64,000 bases of DNA, taken from assembly GCA_038325765.1 (NCBI GenBank), contig JBBQJI010000001.1, forward strand, positions 124,001 to 188,000, written 5' to 3'. The DNA is from Xiheibacterium sp038325765 (GTDB lineage Bacteria; Myxococcota_A; Polyangia; Nannocystales; Nannocystaceae). Shown here in pieces: positions 62,544 through 64,000 of the stretch. Made by a program: the position numbers and the translations under genes. How positions within the stretch are numbered: position 1 is the stretch's first letter; each line of letters starts with the position of its first letter. Under the pieces are notes generated by a model. That model worked only from the letters and a program-made list of their open reading frames with translations, ran no database searches and was not told where the DNA came from.

Positions 62544-64000
62544 TCAGGGCTCGCGCCGCGCGGCCGGTGCCTGGGCGGCGGTGTCTGGCGGCGCGGCGCG
62601 CAGCAGCACCCGCGCCAGGCCCACCGCCGCGACGACGCCGGATGTCGCCATCGCGCCGAAGAACCACAGGGGGGCGGTGTGCCCATGGCGCGCCAGGCCG
62701 ATGGCGCCTGCCGACAGGGTATCGGCGCGCAGGCTCGCGAAGCCCACGAGCGGGCTCGACTGCGGCAACCAGTGCGAGCGCCGCAGATAGTCGAACTCGG
62801 GCGTGCCGGTGGTCGTCAGGTGCAGCATCCACTCGAAGATGCTGTGCAGCGACAGATACACCTCGAGCGTGATGGCGATCGCGACGACGGCGAGCACGCC
62901 GAGCCGACGGCTCCGCGGTGCGCCCCCGTGCTGCTCGAACACGATCGCCAACGGGACGATCAGAAACGGGATGATGGGTACCAGGTAGCGCGGACCGATC
63001 GACCAGCCGCCCCACCAGTCGCTGCGTGCACCGACGAGCAGCCAGCGCGACACGGCGATCGCGAGCACGAACCACGCGACCGCGGGCAGGCGCCTTCGCA
63101 TCGCGGGCCACGCCGGCAGCGCGAGCACCAACGCCGGCGAGTACAGCCACATCGAGCGGCCAGGTCCGAACATCGTCGCCGCGAGCGCCTCGCCGGGGAG
63201 CACCCAGTGGCTGTAGTGATCGTAGCGCCCGGTCTCGAGGGGATCGCCGAAGCGCAGCCATTGGCCGAGCAGGAGCAGCGCGACGCCGATGCTCGCGATC
63301 GTCACTGCACCGACGACGACGCGCCGCGCATCGCGATGACCCAGCAGGCCGTACGCGAGCAGGCACGGCAAGGCGACGAGGTTGAGCACGTGCACGTGGC
63401 AGGTGACGGCCGCGAAGCCGCCCGCCGCCCACGACCACCTACGGGCGCTGTGTTCGTCACCGCAACCGAGCGCCGCGTGGACCTCGGCGATGCACCACGC
63501 CGCCCCGACCAACGTGAGCGCCGACAGCGGCTCCGACAAGAACGTGCGGCTGTACGGCCACGCGAGGGTGCCCGTCGCGTAGACCAGCGCGACAAGCGTG
63601 GCGGCACGGACACCGAATCCCAGCGCGAGGAGCCAGCGCATCAGCAGCCACGCGCACACCGGCGTGACCCACACATTGGTCAGCGCGACGCCGAAGCGGG
63701 TCCAGTCGGCCTGCTGCGAGCGCGCATGCAGATAGTAGTGATCGGAGCGCAGCGCGTGGCGCCACGGCGGGGGCGCAGCGGCGGCGCCGAGCTTGCCGAG
63801 CGCGTAGCCGGGCAGGGCGGCGACGGCCAGCGCATGCCCGAAGAACCCGTAGCGCTCGCCGCCTCGGCCCGGCGCCCAGCCAAACGTGCCATCGGCCCGT
63901 GAGCGGAGCTCACCGGTGCGTTTGGGGATGCCCTCGATCACGATCGAGCCGCGCTCGTACAGCGCCCGCGTCGTCTGGAAGACGATCTCGTCGTCGGGAA
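62544..64000 (-). CDS. Multispanning membrane protein, glycosyltransferase-like, 5' end outside window
   Basis: At least 485 residues, cut by the right edge. The frame stays open past the GTG at 63941, and residues there (DDEIVFQTTRALYERGSIVI) match the N-terminal loop of polytopic PMT/GT39-like enzymes, so that GTG is not the start. About ten membrane segments follow, with YATGTLAWPYSRTFLSEPLS, a periplasmic-type YDHYSHWVLPGEAL loop and DWWGGWSIGPRYLVPIIPFL. Substrate unknown. It lies 66 bases upstream of proS on the same strand. Confidence 0.8.
   Translation of the reverse strand, partial: PDDEIVFQTTRALYERGSIVIEGIPKRTGELRSRADGTFGWAPGRGGERYGFFGHALAVAALPGYALGKLGAAAAPPPWRHALRSDHYYLHARSQQADWTRFGVALTNVWVTPVCAWLLMRWLLALGFGVRAATLVALVYATGTLAWPYSRTFLSEPLSALTLVGAAWCIAEVHAALGCGDEHSARRWSWAAGGFAAVTCHVHVLNLVALPCLLAYGLLGHRDARRVVVGAVTIASIGVALLLLGQWLRFGDPLETGRYDHYSHWVLPGEALAATMFGPGRSMWLYSPALVLALPAWPAMRRRLPAVAWFVLAIAVSRWLLVGARSDWWGGWSIGPRYLVPIIPFLIVPLAIVFEQHGGAPRSRRLGVLAVVAIAITLEVYLSLHSIFEWMLHLTTTGTPEFDYLRRSHWLPQSSPLVGFASLRADTLSAGAIGLARHGHTAPLWFFGAMATSGVVAAVGLARVLLRAAPPDTAAQAPAARREP

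Overview
The window is very GC-rich (about 70% by eye) and gene-dense, with strong G/C preference at third codon positions and many GTG starts. A whole FHA-GGDEF protein, an Hanks-type Ser/Thr kinase and many lipoproteins with Ser/Thr/Gly/Asp-rich linkers after the lipobox cysteine point to a myxobacterium, most likely of the Nannocystineae type. This is inference from gene style; there is no rRNA here. No tRNA, rRNA, CRISPR array or intact insertion sequence was found. Both window edges cut genes: a kinase on the left and a multispanning membrane protein on the right.

Layout. 1-3.5 kb: kinase, histidine phosphatase, a small gene, a YbaK-type deacylase and a DUF2203 gene. 3.5-7.8 kb: a phosphomannose-isomerase/nucleotidyltransferase-like fusion and an M14 carboxypeptidase. 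7.8-16.6 kb: a DegT-type aminotransferase, a frameshifted gene, a GNAT protein, two overlapping GT4 glycosyltransferases, DinB, a ThDP enzyme overlapping a thioesterase, and an exported protein. 16.9-25.8 kb: AMP-forming ligase, FCD-type GntR regulator with a fatty-acid-hydroxylase-like gene and a clear operator/promoter, PepN, lipoprotein, RNase D, DUF2914 membrane protein. 25.7-34.7 kb: EamA transporter overlapping panC, several exported proteins, a P460-like haem lipoprotein and RsmB separated by a 12-bp tandem repeat. 34.6-45.5 kb: TPR protein with a repeat-rich leader, FHA-GGDEF, Slt-like transglycosylase, dapD, a degenerate NtrC-like protein and a Ski2-like helicase. 45.5-55 kb: accessory-looking region with large secreted lipoproteins, orphan gene fragments, a collapsed pstSCA remnant and an archaemetzincin. 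54.6-64 kb: thioredoxin-like and cytochrome c genes (frameshifted), greB, cysD-cysNC, an unknown gene, proS and the right-edge membrane protein.

How genes work together. cysD and cysNC form a sulfate-activation operon. ProS is of the archaeal/eukaryotic-like type and a free-standing YbaK-type deacylase that could clear mischarged tRNA(Pro) is in the same window. The FCD regulator and hydroxylase overlap by 4 bases and share a promoter whose -35 abuts a perfect TGGT-N3-ACCA palindrome. DapD supplies diaminopimelate and the Slt-like enzyme remodels the peptidoglycan that contains it. PanC is co-translated with an EamA-type exporter.

Main things to look at again: a recurrent TANNNT hexamer 5-8 bases before start codons, suggesting leaderless mRNAs; the 7-bp repeat plus terminator-like hairpin in a leader; the reversed-order sugar-phosphate fusion; the NtrC-like protein that lost its sigma-54 loop; and the fused pst remnant.
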